Below, piece after piece: positions 1 to 6,939 of a stretch of DNA of 64,000 nt (the first letter of the stretch is position 1; the number at the start of each line of letters is the position of its first letter). The translations under genes and the position numbers were made by a program. Source of the stretch: Neptuniibacter sp. CAU 1671 (GTDB lineage: Bacteria > Pseudomonadota > Gammaproteobacteria > Pseudomonadales > Balneatricaceae); NCBI RefSeq assembly GCF_029222905.1, contig NZ_JARHUE010000002.1:310001-374000 (forward strand), written 5' to 3'. The notes below the pieces were generated by a model that saw only the letters and a program-made list of their open reading frames with translations, searched no databases and was not told the DNA's origin.

Positions 1-365
1 CGCACTGCATCCAGTTCTTTCAGAGACGCGATGTAATCAGTGATATCTTTAACACTGTCGACTTTAGAGCTGTCGAAATCAAAATAAACAATGTGTTTTT
101 CTTCAGCGTCAACCAGAACTGGTTTTGGAGTGTGTGGAGCAGGCGCTGGTTCTGGTGCAGCAACAACCGGTGCTACATAACCATCGCAGCCTTCAACTGC
201 ATTTTCTGGCTTCCAGAAGCCGTGACGCCAGCAACCACCAGTACCGGTTTTCCAGATGGTTTTACCCTGTACGTCCCAGTAGCCTTCATTTTCTGGATGT
301 GCTTGAGCACCAGTGGCAAGGCCCATAGCCATTACCAGACCGGTAGCAAGTGCGAGTTTTTTCAT
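1..365 (-). CDS. OmpA-family outer membrane protein, N-terminal part (cut by window edge)
   Basis: Reading leftward from an ATG at 365, an open frame runs off the window after about 121 codons. It opens with a signal peptide (MKKLALATGLVMAMGLATGA, then QA) and continues into a short tryptophan- and glycine-rich stretch with paired cysteines (GGCWRHGFW, later EGCDGYV). A Pro/Ala linker follows (APEPAPAP), then the start of an OmpA-type peptidoglycan-binding domain (HIVYFDFDSSKV). Such proteins sit in the outer membrane or periplasm and bind diaminopimelate in peptidoglycan through the C-terminal domain, which lies outside the window. A Shine-Dalgarno AAGGA sits about 10 nt before the ATG. The family assignment is sound; the exact porin subtype cannot be told from this fragment. 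Confidence 0.85.
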   Translation of the reverse strand, partial: MKKLALATGLVMAMGLATGAQAHPENEGYWDVQGKTIWKTGTGGCWRHGFWKPENAVEGCDGYVAPVVAAPEPAPAPHTPKPVLVDAEEKHIVYFDFDSSKVDSVKDITDYIASLKELDAV

Positions 366-401
366 GATTGCTGTCCTTACGTATGTGATTCTTTAATTAG
401 A

Positions 402-429
402 ATGATAATAAACTGTGTGGTTATTACAA
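402..429 (-). promoter_or_regulatory. Candidate sigma70 promoter of the OmpA-family gene
   Basis: On the reverse strand TTGTAA (-35, 424-429) is followed after 16 nt by TATCAT (-10, 402-407). Transcription would start about 30 nt upstream of the ATG at 365. The rest of the 205-nt gap to yciI shows no further gene. Confidence 0.45.
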
Positions 430-570
430 CATTTCACCAGATTGCTTCAATAATGAAACAGTCGTAGAGGGGCTTTTGTGCAAACCACGTTTTTCCAGTT
501 TTCAGAGCTTTTAGTCTTCCCTGATGCTGTATCCCTATTCTAAACGTCAACCATTATAGTTTCCGTAAAT

Positions 571-870
571 CTAAGGTAGAACCTTTTTATACGGTTTAAC
601 CGTGACATTTTTGTAAACACCCTGTTGCTTGTAGGGATCCTGATCGGCCCAGGCTTTTGCTTCTTCCAGGCTGTTAAATTCTGCAATGACCAGGCTGCCG
701 GTAAAACCTGCCGGGCCCGGATCTTCAGAATCAATAGCCGGATGAGGGCCTGCTACCAACAGTCGTCCAGCTTCTTTGAGTGCTTCCAGCCTGGCCAGAT
801 GTGCGGGACGGGCGGCCAGACGTTGTTCAAGGCTGTTTTCAATATCCTCAGCAATAATGGCGTAATACAT
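571..870 (-). CDS. yciI: YciI family protein
   Basis: A 99-residue protein of the YciI family (ferredoxin-like fold related to muconolactone isomerase). It starts MYYAIIAED and has the family features: a conserved histidine in the R-x-x-H-L-x-R-L segment near residue 24, the AGPHPA motif near 40, and the SLVIAEF and [12 protein letters not shown] segments. The molecular role of YciI proteins is not settled. The next gene leftward-reading on the same strand is yciB, whose stop lies 9 nt upstream, so the two are probably cotranscribed, as the yciB/yciI neighbourhood is in many gammaproteobacteria. Family call is firm; function is unknown. Confidence 0.9.
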   Translation of the reverse strand: MYYAIIAEDIENSLEQRLAARPAHLARLEALKEAGRLLVAGPHPAIDSEDPGPAGFTGSLVIAEFNSLEEAKAWADQDPYKQQGVYKNVTVKPYKKVLP

Positions 871-879
871 GGCTGGGAT

Positions 880-1425
880 TTACTCCTTATGTTCTGAGTT
901 CTGAATATGGCGAGACAAATAAAAACCCTGGGCCAGAATAAATAGAACGGTCAGGCCCAGCATGCCAAACAGTTTAAAGTCGACCCATATCTCCTCACTG
1001 AAACTGTAAGCCACGAATAAATTGACAATACCCATCAGGACAAAAAATATAATCCAGGCAATGTTCAGATGGCGCCAGGCCTGTGCAGGTAGACTGATGC
1101 TGTTACCCATCAGGCGCTCTACAATCGTTTTCTGACCAATAAAGTGGCTACCCAGAAAGGCGATTGCAAACAACCAGTTCACAACGGTGGGTTTCCACTG
1201 AATAAAGGTTTTGTCCTGCAGTAACACCGTGGCGCCGCCCAGCAACACGACCAGGCCCAGTGTGACCAGCTGCATGGTTTCTATGCGGTGAGTTTTCAGC
1301 CAGCTATACAGCATTTGTACCAGCGTCGCTGGTATCAGAACTGCGGTGGCAATGATAATATCCCCTGTCATCTTGTAGATGATGAAGAAAATCACCACGG
1401 GCAAAAAATCTAACAATAACTTCAT
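880..1425 (-). CDS. yciB: Inner membrane septation-related protein YciB (IspZ/IspA family)
   Basis: A 181-residue polytopic membrane protein with the family start MKLLLDFLPVVIFFIIYKMTGDII and several hydrophobic segments spread over its length. It includes the conserved stretch FIQWKPTVVNWLFAIAFL near the middle and the NIAWIIFF helix. In enterobacteria YciB is an inner membrane protein that interacts with the elongation and division machinery and affects envelope integrity. A good Shine-Dalgarno (AAAGGG) precedes the ATG. It reads away from the PHP phosphatase gene and is followed closely by yciI. Length matches the family. Confidence in identity is high; the biochemical role is only partly understood. 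Confidence 0.93.
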   Translation of the reverse strand: MKLLLDFLPVVIFFIIYKMTGDIIIATAVLIPATLVQMLYSWLKTHRIETMQLVTLGLVVLLGGATVLLQDKTFIQWKPTVVNWLFAIAFLGSHFIGQKTIVERLMGNSISLPAQAWRHLNIAWIIFFVLMGIVNLFVAYSFSEEIWVDFKLFGMLGLTVLFILAQGFYLSRHIQNSEHKE

Positions 1426-1582
1426 GACAACCCTTTTTAAAATTTCGCTGGCTCAAGCTGATATTTGAACAGTGTCTAATTAAGTTGCCGCCTAGTATAA
1501 AGTTGGGATGCCCGGATATACAGTAGAGATGCATCAACTTGGCACAGCTTTCCTTAACCTAAACAGAACCGTGATCCCTAAT
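1426..1582. promoter_or_regulatory. Divergent promoter region between yciB and the PHP phosphatase gene
   Basis: This 157-nt gap separates two divergently read genes. It contains TATAAA (1496-1501, forward), which overlaps TATACT on the reverse strand, so -10 elements for both directions could lie around 1494-1501. No convincing -35 boxes were found. The promoter role is inferred from position. Confidence 0.35.
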
Positions 1583-2413
1583 ATGCTGCCGCGATACGAT
1601 TTACATTGCCACTCGACTGCATCTGATGGCGCATTGACCCCATCGCAGCTGCTTGGTGTTGCGCTGGAACGCCAGATCGAAGTGCTGGCATTGACAGACC
1701 ATGACACCGTGTCGGGTGTGCTTTCGCTCCGCAGTGAACCGCTGCCTGATGGGTTGCAACTGATCCCGGGTGTGGAGTTGACCTGTCTCTGGGAGGGTCG
1801 AGTGATTCATCTGCTGGGTTTGGGTATAGATCCTGAAACATCCTCGTTAAGCGATTATCTGGAGAAAGTCAGAACCCTGAGGATTGAGCGGGGGAAATCG
1901 ATTACCCGGCGTTTACAAAAACATAATCTGCCGGATATCTATGCCAGTGCCTGCGAAATTGCCGGCAGTGAGATACTGGGTCGTCCGCATATTGCACGGG
2001 CTTTGGTTGCAGCGGGTGCACTCTCCTCTGAACAGGAAGCGTTTAAACGTTATCTGGGGACAGGTAAGCCGTGTGATATTAAGGCGGTATGGCCTTCTCT
2101 TGAAGAGGCAGTGGCGGTGGTTGCTGAATCTAAGGGTGTCTCAGTGATTGCGCATCCCACCAAATATAAGATGACGTTCAGTAAATTGCGACGCTTGGTG
2201 GCTGATTTTGTAGAAGTGGGGGGCAACGGGGTTGAGGTGGCGTACCCGGGTGCTACACCTGATCAGCAGAGGCATCTGCTCAGAATTGCCGATCAATATC
2301 AGTTGATGGTTTCCGGTGGCAGTGATTTTCATACACCTGAATGTAATTGGACAGCGTTGGGTAAGTTTCCGCCAATGCTGAATTCGGATCTGCACGTTTT
2401 ACACCATCTATAA
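1583..2413 (+). CDS. rnm: PHP-domain 5'-3' exoribonuclease / 3',5'-nucleotide phosphatase (RNase AM, YciV/TrpH)
   Basis: A PHP-superfamily phosphoesterase of 276 residues from the chosen ATG. Metal-binding motifs are in the expected order: DLHCHSTASDG at residues 5-15, LTDHDTVSG near 46, VIAHPTKY near 190, and GSDFHTP close to the C-terminus. Enterobacterial members hydrolyse 3',5'-bisphosphonucleotides and trim the 5' ends of 23S, 16S and 5S rRNA. The frame is open upstream to 1508 and a GTG lies at 1571, but the family starts just before the first PHP motif, so the ATG at 1583 is preferred. It is followed 40 nt later by yciO, the usual neighbour. Identity as the YciV/TrpH group is strong. 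Confidence 0.88.
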   Translation: MLPRYDLHCHSTASDGALTPSQLLGVALERQIEVLALTDHDTVSGVLSLRSEPLPDGLQLIPGVELTCLWEGRVIHLLGLGIDPETSSLSDYLEKVRTLRIERGKSITRRLQKHNLPDIYASACEIAGSEILGRPHIARALVAAGALSSEQEAFKRYLGTGKPCDIKAVWPSLEEAVAVVAESKGVSVIAHPTKYKMTFSKLRRLVADFVEVGGNGVEVAYPGATPDQQRHLLRIADQYQLMVSGGSDFHTPECNWTALGKFPPMLNSDLHVLHHL

Positions 2414-2453
2414 TTCAAAATTATCTCGGTTTTAAACCAAGGACAAATTCGCA

Positions 2454-3074
2454 GTGAGCCAGTTTTTTCAGATTCATCCAGAGAATCCGCAGGCAAGATT
2501 AATCAATCAGGCGGTAGAGATTATCCGTAGTGGTGGTGTGGTTATTTATCCCACGGATTGTGCCTATGCTTTAGGTTGTCATTTGGGCGATAAGGGTGCA
2601 ATGGAGAAAATAAAACGCATTCGACAGTTGGATGATAAACATAATTTTACGCTGGTCTGTCGTGATTTAAGTGAAATTAGCACCTATGCCAAGGTGGATA
2701 ACAGTAATTATCGAATGCTGAAATCCTGTACCCCCGGTGCTTATACTTTTATTTTGAAAGCAACCTCTGAAGTGCCGCGTCGGTTATTGCATCCAAAACG
2801 TCGCACGATAGGTATTCGTATCCCTAATAATCCTATTGTGCTGGCGCTGACTGAAGCGTTGGGTGAGCCTATCATGAGCACCTCCCTGATTATGCCGGGA
2901 GAAACTGACCCTCTGACCGACCCCTATGAGATGCGGGAACTCTTGCAGCATCATGTGGATCTGGTCATTGATGGTGGTTATTGTGGCATGGAGGCAACCA
3001 GTGTTATTAATTTAACTGAAGACGTGCCAGAGGTAATTAGAGCGGGCGCGGGTGATGTTTCTCTTTTTAATTAA
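2454..3074 (+). CDS. yciO: YciO, Sua5/YrdC family protein
   Basis: A 206-residue protein matching the YciO branch of the Sua5/YrdC/YciO family closely along its whole length (starts MSQFFQIHPENPQ, ends GAGDVSLFN). The double-stranded-RNA/ATP-binding fold is marked by GGVVIYPTDCAYALG near residue 30, the K-R-x-R-x-x-x-x-HNFTLVCRD stretch, PGAYTFILK and RTIGIRIPNN. Related TsaC/Sua5 enzymes make threonylcarbamoyl-AMP for tRNA t6A; YciO is a paralogue whose cellular role is less clear. Initiation is at GTG 2454, with a weak AAGGA upstream. It lies 40 nt after the PHP phosphatase gene, so the two probably form one transcription unit. Confidence 0.92.
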   Translation: MSQFFQIHPENPQARLINQAVEIIRSGGVVIYPTDCAYALGCHLGDKGAMEKIKRIRQLDDKHNFTLVCRDLSEISTYAKVDNSNYRMLKSCTPGAYTFILKATSEVPRRLLHPKRRTIGIRIPNNPIVLALTEALGEPIMSTSLIMPGETDPLTDPYEMRELLQHHVDLVIDGGYCGMEATSVINLTEDVPEVIRAGAGDVSLFN

Positions 3075-3106
3075 TAAAAAAAATATTATTTAAATGGCTT
3101 TGAATC

Positions 3107-3134
3107 TTGATTCATTTTTCGCTATATAGATAAT
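3107..3134 (+). promoter_or_regulatory. Candidate promoter of the H-NS gene
   Basis: TTGATT (3107-3112) and GATAAT (3129-3134) are separated by 16 nt within the AT-rich 94-nt gap after yciO. The start would lie about 28 nt before the H-NS ATG. The AT-rich sequence is also the kind of DNA H-NS proteins bind, so autoregulation is plausible but not shown. Confidence 0.45.
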
Positions 3135-3168
3135 TACAACTTTAAAAAGCACAGATAGTGAAGCCATT

Positions 3169-3561
3169 ATGTCAGAATTTGCAAAAGTAATTACTCGTAA
3201 GAACTCTTTGCGTAAACAATGCCACGAACTTTCCGTCAGTGAAATTGAAAAAGTTATTTCAGATCTCACTGAAATTCTCGAAGAGCGTCGTGCAGAAGAA
3301 AATGAACGTCTGGCGGCAGAAAAGGAAAAACTGGCCAAGATTGAATCAATCCGTAAGACCATGCAGGATGCGGGTGTTGATATCAGTGATCTGCTCGAAT
3401 TAGTGGGTGAAGCTAAACCAGCCAAGAAAAAGGTTGAAGCAAAATACCGCGTGACCGATGCAGAAGGTGTTGTGCATGAATGGTCTGGACGTGGCCGCAC
3501 CCCGCAGGTATTTAAGGATCACTTCGCTAAAGGATTTACTAAAGACGATTGCCTGATCTAA
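3169..3561 (+). CDS. hns: H-NS family nucleoid-associated DNA-binding protein
   Basis: A 130-residue H-NS family protein. Residues 1-70 are the helical oligomerisation region, starting MSEFAKVITRKNSLRKQC and followed by a charged coiled coil with repeated Glu/Arg/Lys. A short linker rich in Lys and Ala leads to the C-terminal DNA-binding domain, YRVTDAEGVVHEWSGRGRTP near residues 93-112. Here the minor-groove AT-hook-like motif reads GRGR where enterobacterial H-NS has GQGR. Such proteins bind curved AT-rich DNA and silence transcription. The gene has its own AT-rich upstream region and an intrinsic terminator, so it is a separate unit between yciO and rluB. Family call is firm; whether it is the main H-NS of this organism or a paralogue cannot be told. 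Confidence 0.92.
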   Translation: MSEFAKVITRKNSLRKQCHELSVSEIEKVISDLTEILEERRAEENERLAAEKEKLAKIESIRKTMQDAGVDISDLLELVGEAKPAKKKVEAKYRVTDAEGVVHEWSGRGRTPQVFKDHFAKGFTKDDCLI

Positions 3562-3582
3562 AATTATCGTCTTGAACAGCAG

Positions 3583-3615
3583 GCCCTTTCGGGATTACTC
3601 GAGAGGGCTTTTTTT
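3583..3615 (+). terminator. Intrinsic terminator after hns
   Basis: GCCCTTTCG (3583-3591) pairs with CGAGAGGGC (3600-3608), with one G-U pair and an 8-nt loop, followed by seven T residues (3609-3615). It separates hns from rluB. Confidence 0.85.
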
Positions 3616-3660
3616 ATGTCTATATCGATCAAATTTATTGATCGGGTATCAGGTGCGTCA

Positions 3661-4536
3661 ATGGCAGATGAAAAGTTACATAAAGTTTTGGCGCGCTCCG
3701 GAATTGGCTCACGTCGTGAGATGGAGCGTTGGATAGAAGCGGGTCGGGTCAAGCTGAACGGTCAGTATGCCCGTTTGGGTGATCGAGTTGGGCCGACAGA
3801 CAAGGTGTACGTTGATGGTCACCTTGTTAGCATGATGTTTGAAGAGGACACGCCGCGTCGTGTTCTTATTTATAACAAGCCGTTGGGTGAAATCTGTACC
3901 CGTCATGATCCTGAGGGTCGGCCCACGGTATTTGAAAAACTGCCCAAGCTGCCGTCCGGTCGCTGGATTGCAGTTGGTCGTCTCGATATAAATACCACCG
4001 GTTTGTTGTTGTTTACTACCGATGGCGAGTTGGCGAATGCGTTGATGCATCCCTCAGCCCAGATCGATCGCGAATATGCGGTACGTGTTCTCGGGCAGGT
4101 GGCTGATGAAACGTTGCAGCGTCTCAAAGAGGGTGTGTTACTGGATGATGGCATGGCCCGCTTTAGCGACGTTCAGTTTTTTGACGGGGAAGGTGCTAAC
4201 CGCTGGTATCACTGTGTGGTCATGGAAGGTCGTAACCGTGAAGTGCGTCGTCTCTGGGAGTCTCAGGGGGTTCAGGTTAGCCGTCTGAAGCGTGTACGTT
4301 ACGGGCCGGTCTTTTTGCCCAGCGATGTGAAAGTGGGCAAGTGGAAAGAGTTAGAAGGTAATCAGGTCAATGCCCTGGCAGGCATGGTTGGGTTGTCAGA
4401 TAAAGCTGTTTTTCAGCCGACGCCGGGTCAACGGAAAGAGCAGGTTCGTCAGGTGCGTAAGCAGACGGCCCGGCAGCGGGTGGAGCCGGAACGGCGCAAA
4501 AAACCAATGCCTAAACCACAAAAAAAGCAGCGTTAA
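3661..4536 (+). CDS. rluB: 23S rRNA pseudouridine(2605) synthase RluB
   Basis: A pseudouridine synthase of the RsuA/RluB family, 291 residues from ATG 3661. An S4 RNA-binding domain occupies roughly residues 1-65 (KVLARSGIGSRREMERWI, then VKLNG). The catalytic domain follows, with the aspartate-containing motif GRLDINTTGLLLFT near residues 104-117 and the family segments HPSAQIDREYAV and EGRNREVRRLWE. The C-terminus is a basic tail rich in Arg, Lys and Gln. The enzyme modifies U2605 of 23S rRNA. The frame is open up to 3616, but that ATG lies in the T-tract of the hns terminator, and 3661 is preceded by AGGTG and fits the family start. In many bacteria scpA-scpB precede rluB; here hns does. 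Confidence 0.92.
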   Translation: MADEKLHKVLARSGIGSRREMERWIEAGRVKLNGQYARLGDRVGPTDKVYVDGHLVSMMFEEDTPRRVLIYNKPLGEICTRHDPEGRPTVFEKLPKLPSGRWIAVGRLDINTTGLLLFTTDGELANALMHPSAQIDREYAVRVLGQVADETLQRLKEGVLLDDGMARFSDVQFFDGEGANRWYHCVVMEGRNREVRRLWESQGVQVSRLKRVRYGPVFLPSDVKVGKWKELEGNQVNALAGMVGLSDKAVFQPTPGQRKEQVRQVRKQTARQRVEPERRKKPMPKPQKKQR

Positions 4537-4548
4537 GCTGCTTTTTTT
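4521..4548. terminator. Bidirectional intrinsic terminator between rluB and yciK
   Basis: GCAGC (4527-4531) pairs with GCTGC (4537-4541). It is flanked by A6 on the left and T7 on the right, so it has a U-tail in both directions. The rluB stop codon lies inside the 5-nt loop. Confidence 0.75.
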
Positions 4549-4561
4549 ATTTAAGGGCAGT

Positions 4562-5302
4562 TTACTGAGCGTTCAGTGACTGACCATTGACCTCCAGGCT
4601 GTCATCACCCATCAGGTAGAGGTAAACCGGCATGATTTCTTCAGGTGCTGGATTGTCGGTGGGGTTTTCAGCCGGATAGGCCGTGGTGCGCATCTGGGTT
4701 CGGGTGGCGCCCGGGTTGATGCAGTTGCAGCGAATCTGGCTGATATTGCCAAGCTCATCTGCCAGTACCTGCATCATGCCTTCAGTCGCAAATTTAGAAA
4801 CACTGTAGGCACCCCAGAATGCACGACCCTGACGGCCAACGCCGGATGAGGTAAATACGATGGAGGCATGTTCTGCTTTGTCCAGCAGAGGCATGACCGC
4901 CTGGGTCAGCATAAAAGGTGCGGTGAGGTTGACCTGCAGGACCTGCTGCCAGATGGTAGGGTCATAGGACGACAGGGGTGTGCGTACGCCGAGAATACTG
5001 GCGTTGTGCAAAATACCGTCCAGACGGCCAAACTCATCTTCAAGTTTAACGGCCAGTTCATCAAAATCGTGTTCTGGTGCGCTGTCCAGATTCATCGGTA
5101 CAAGCGCGGGCTGGGGATAACCAGACGCTTCAATTTCATCATACACCGCTTCCAGTTTTTCCAGTGTGCGACCCAGCAGAATCACTGTGGCACCGTGAGC
5201 TGCATAGCTCAGAGCCGCCGCGCGGCCGATACCGCTACCGGCACCGGTTACCAGAATGACTTTATCCTTGAGCAAGTTGGCCGGAGCCTGATAATCAAAC
5301 AT
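4562..5302 (-). CDS. yciK: YciK family short-chain oxidoreductase
   Basis: A 246-residue classical short-chain dehydrogenase/reductase. The Rossmann nucleotide-binding motif GAGSGIGRAAA lies near residues 21-31, the structural NASILG segment near 100, and the catalytic tetrad region has Ser in FTSSGVG and Tyr/Lys in YSVSKFA near 166-172. It matches the YciK group (start MFDYQAPANLLKDKVILVTG). The physiological substrate is unknown. It is the third gene of the reverse-strand group ubiG-mupP-yciK, with 2 nt between mupP and yciK. This arrangement also occurs in Pseudomonas, where the SDR gene sits next to mupP. Confidence 0.88.
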   Translation of the reverse strand: MFDYQAPANLLKDKVILVTGAGSGIGRAAALSYAAHGATVILLGRTLEKLEAVYDEIEASGYPQPALVPMNLDSAPEHDFDELAVKLEDEFGRLDGILHNASILGVRTPLSSYDPTIWQQVLQVNLTAPFMLTQAVMPLLDKAEHASIVFTSSGVGRQGRAFWGAYSVSKFATEGMMQVLADELGNISQIRCNCINPGATRTQMRTTAYPAENPTDNPAPEEIMPVYLYLMGDDSLEVNGQSLNAQ

Positions 5303-5304
5303 GT

Positions 5305-6006
5305 TCAGTACGGTCCTGTAACAAACGAGGTCGAATTCTTATATAGGGAGTCTAGCAGGGGAAGTAGCTCTGTAGGTTGTTCGATTAGATAATCGGCCTG
5401 CCAGTCTGCGGCATCTTCCCCCTGGTTCAGGTAGCCATAGGCGGCTGCGATGGTGTGCATGCCGGCGCGTTTGCCTGCCTCAATGTCTCTGGCGTGGTCG
5501 CCCACATAAATGGATTGTGTGGGAATGCAGCCGACCTCTGTGCAGGCTTTGTAAAGGGCTTCAGGGTGTGGTTTGCGCTCTGTTACGTGGTCAGGGCAGA
5601 TGACGGTGCCGGCGGTCAGATCGAGACCCAGCTGGTTAAGCAGTGGGGTGGTATAGCGTTCAGGTTTGTTGGTGACAATACCCCATGGAATCTGCCTGGA
5701 TTGCAGCCAGTTCAGGCATTCGCCTAAACCTGCAAAGAGTTGGCTGTCCACGGCAATATTCTCCAGATAGAGATCAAGCATGCGTTGATGCAACCGGGTA
5801 AAGTCGGGATCTTCTTCTTCAAGCCTGAATGCTGCGCCGACCATGGCGCGGGCGCCATTGGAAACATAGCTGCGCAAAAACTCGAAACTGACCGGTGGTT
5901 GCGCTTCCTCTGCCAGCAGGAGATTCACCACACGATAAAAATCCGGTGCGGTATCAATCAGGGTGCCATCCAGGTCAAACAGTACAGTGCTTTGCATGGG
6001 TGTCAT
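5305..6006 (-). CDS. mupP: HAD phosphatase, probable N-acetylmuramic acid 6-phosphate phosphatase MupP
   Basis: A HAD-superfamily phosphatase of 233 residues. Motif I is [14 protein letters not shown] near residue 10, motif II VTNKPER near 115, and motif [21 protein letters not shown] near 170. Sequence alone would give phosphoglycolate phosphatase (Gph-like). The context ubiG-(this gene)-SDR matches the locus where Pseudomonas MupP, the MurNAc-6-phosphate phosphatase of the peptidoglycan recycling shortcut, is encoded. MupP is therefore preferred, by inference from synteny. The ATG overlaps the ubiG stop as ATGA, indicating translational coupling. An alternative start is the Met four residues in. 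Phosphoglycolate phosphatase remains possible. Confidence 0.78.
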   Translation of the reverse strand: MTPMQSTVLFDLDGTLIDTAPDFYRVVNLLLAEEAQPPVSFEFLRSYVSNGARAMVGAAFRLEEEDPDFTRLHQRMLDLYLENIAVDSQLFAGLGECLNWLQSRQIPWGIVTNKPERYTTPLLNQLGLDLTAGTVICPDHVTERKPHPEALYKACTEVGCIPTQSIYVGDHARDIEAGKRAGMHTIAAAYGYLNQGEDAADWQADYLIEQPTELLPLLDSLYKNSTSFVTGPY

Positions 6007-6722
6007 GCGATGTCCGGTTTGTGTGTTGCGAGCAGGTAGTTTACGTCTACATCACCGGGCGTCAGGCGGTAGTGTTTGGTCAGTGGGTTATAGGTCAGCC
6101 CGGTGATTTCAAGACTTTCCAGTCCGTTGTTACGCACCCAGTTACCGAGTTCAGAGGGGCGGATAAACTTATTGAAATCATGGGTACCATCCGGTACCAG
6201 TTTTAGCAGCTTTTCGGCACCGAGAATGGCAAACAGGTAGCTTTTGGGGTTGCGGTTTAATGTCGAAAAAAACAGATATCCACCTGGGCGGCAAAGAGTT
6301 GCGCATGCATTGATGATTGAAGCCGGATCAGGTACATGCTCCAGCATCTCCATGCAGGTCACAATATCGAATGATTCGGGTTGCTGTGCTGCGAGTTCTT
6401 CGACGGCGATCTGCTGATAGGTGACGTTAACGCCGGATTCCAGGCCATGCAGACGGGCTACTTTTAGCGGGGCTGCGCCCATATCAATGCCGGTCACTTC
6501 AGCGCCACGTTGGGCCATGGATTCGGACAAAATGCCACCGCCACAGCCTACATCCAGTACCTTTTTGCCTGCCAGTTTGCCGATCCGATCAATAAAGCCC
6601 AGTCGAAGTGGGTTGATATCGTGCAGCGGCTTGAATTCACTGTTGCGGTCCCACCATTTGCTGGCAAGTTCTTCAAACTTGGCAATTTCCTGAGGATCGA
6701 TATTCGGGCTGGTCTGAGTCAT
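6003..6722 (-). CDS. ubiG: Ubiquinone biosynthesis O-methyltransferase UbiG
   Basis: A 239-residue class I SAM-dependent methyltransferase matching UbiG along its length. Features are the N-terminal [23 protein letters not shown], the SAM-binding motif [17 protein letters not shown] near residue 55, [11 protein letters not shown] near 118, and the C-terminal segment [12 protein letters not shown]. It methylates the two hydroxyl groups during ubiquinone synthesis, acting at the inner face of the membrane. It is first in the reverse-strand group with mupP and yciK, and reads divergently from gyrA. Identification is secure. Confidence 0.95.
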   Translation of the reverse strand: MTQTSPNIDPQEIAKFEELASKWWDRNSEFKPLHDINPLRLGFIDRIGKLAGKKVLDVGCGGGILSESMAQRGAEVTGIDMGAAPLKVARLHGLESGVNVTYQQIAVEELAAQQPESFDIVTCMEMLEHVPDPASIINACATLCRPGGYLFFSTLNRNPKSYLFAILGAEKLLKLVPDGTHDFNKFIRPSELGNWVRNNGLESLEITGLTYNPLTKHYRLTPGDVDVNYLLATHKPDIA

Positions 6723-6874
6723 GGCTGCTGTTCTTATGGCAATTTTGGCCGCATTTTAGCACCCCCGTCTGAGCGGTGACAGTTTGCTGCGCGTGCGTCT
6801 TGTAAAGAGGCTGATCCGGGTCGGTAAAACTGTGCGCAAGGGCTTAATTTAACAGGATTCCCCTGTTTCAGTTG

Positions 6875-6883
6875 TGGTATACT
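6875..6883 (+). promoter_or_regulatory. Extended -10 promoter of gyrA
   Basis: TGG followed by TATACT (6878-6883) forms an extended -10 element about 57 nt before the gyrA ATG. No good -35 is present at 17 nt, which is usual for extended -10 promoters. Confidence 0.55.
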
Positions 6884-6939
6884 CCTGCGGTTAAAAAACA
6901 CGCGGAATGTCTCCGTGGAACTATAAGCAAGGAATCGGA

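Noticed and set aside
93-467. A 124-codon forward open frame at the left edge
   Set aside because: It is antisense to the OmpA-family gene with its clear signal peptide and linker; the forward translation has no recognisable domain.
3616-3660. Possible 15-residue N-terminal extension of RluB
   Set aside because: Its ATG sits in the T-tract of the hns terminator and the family starts at 3661.
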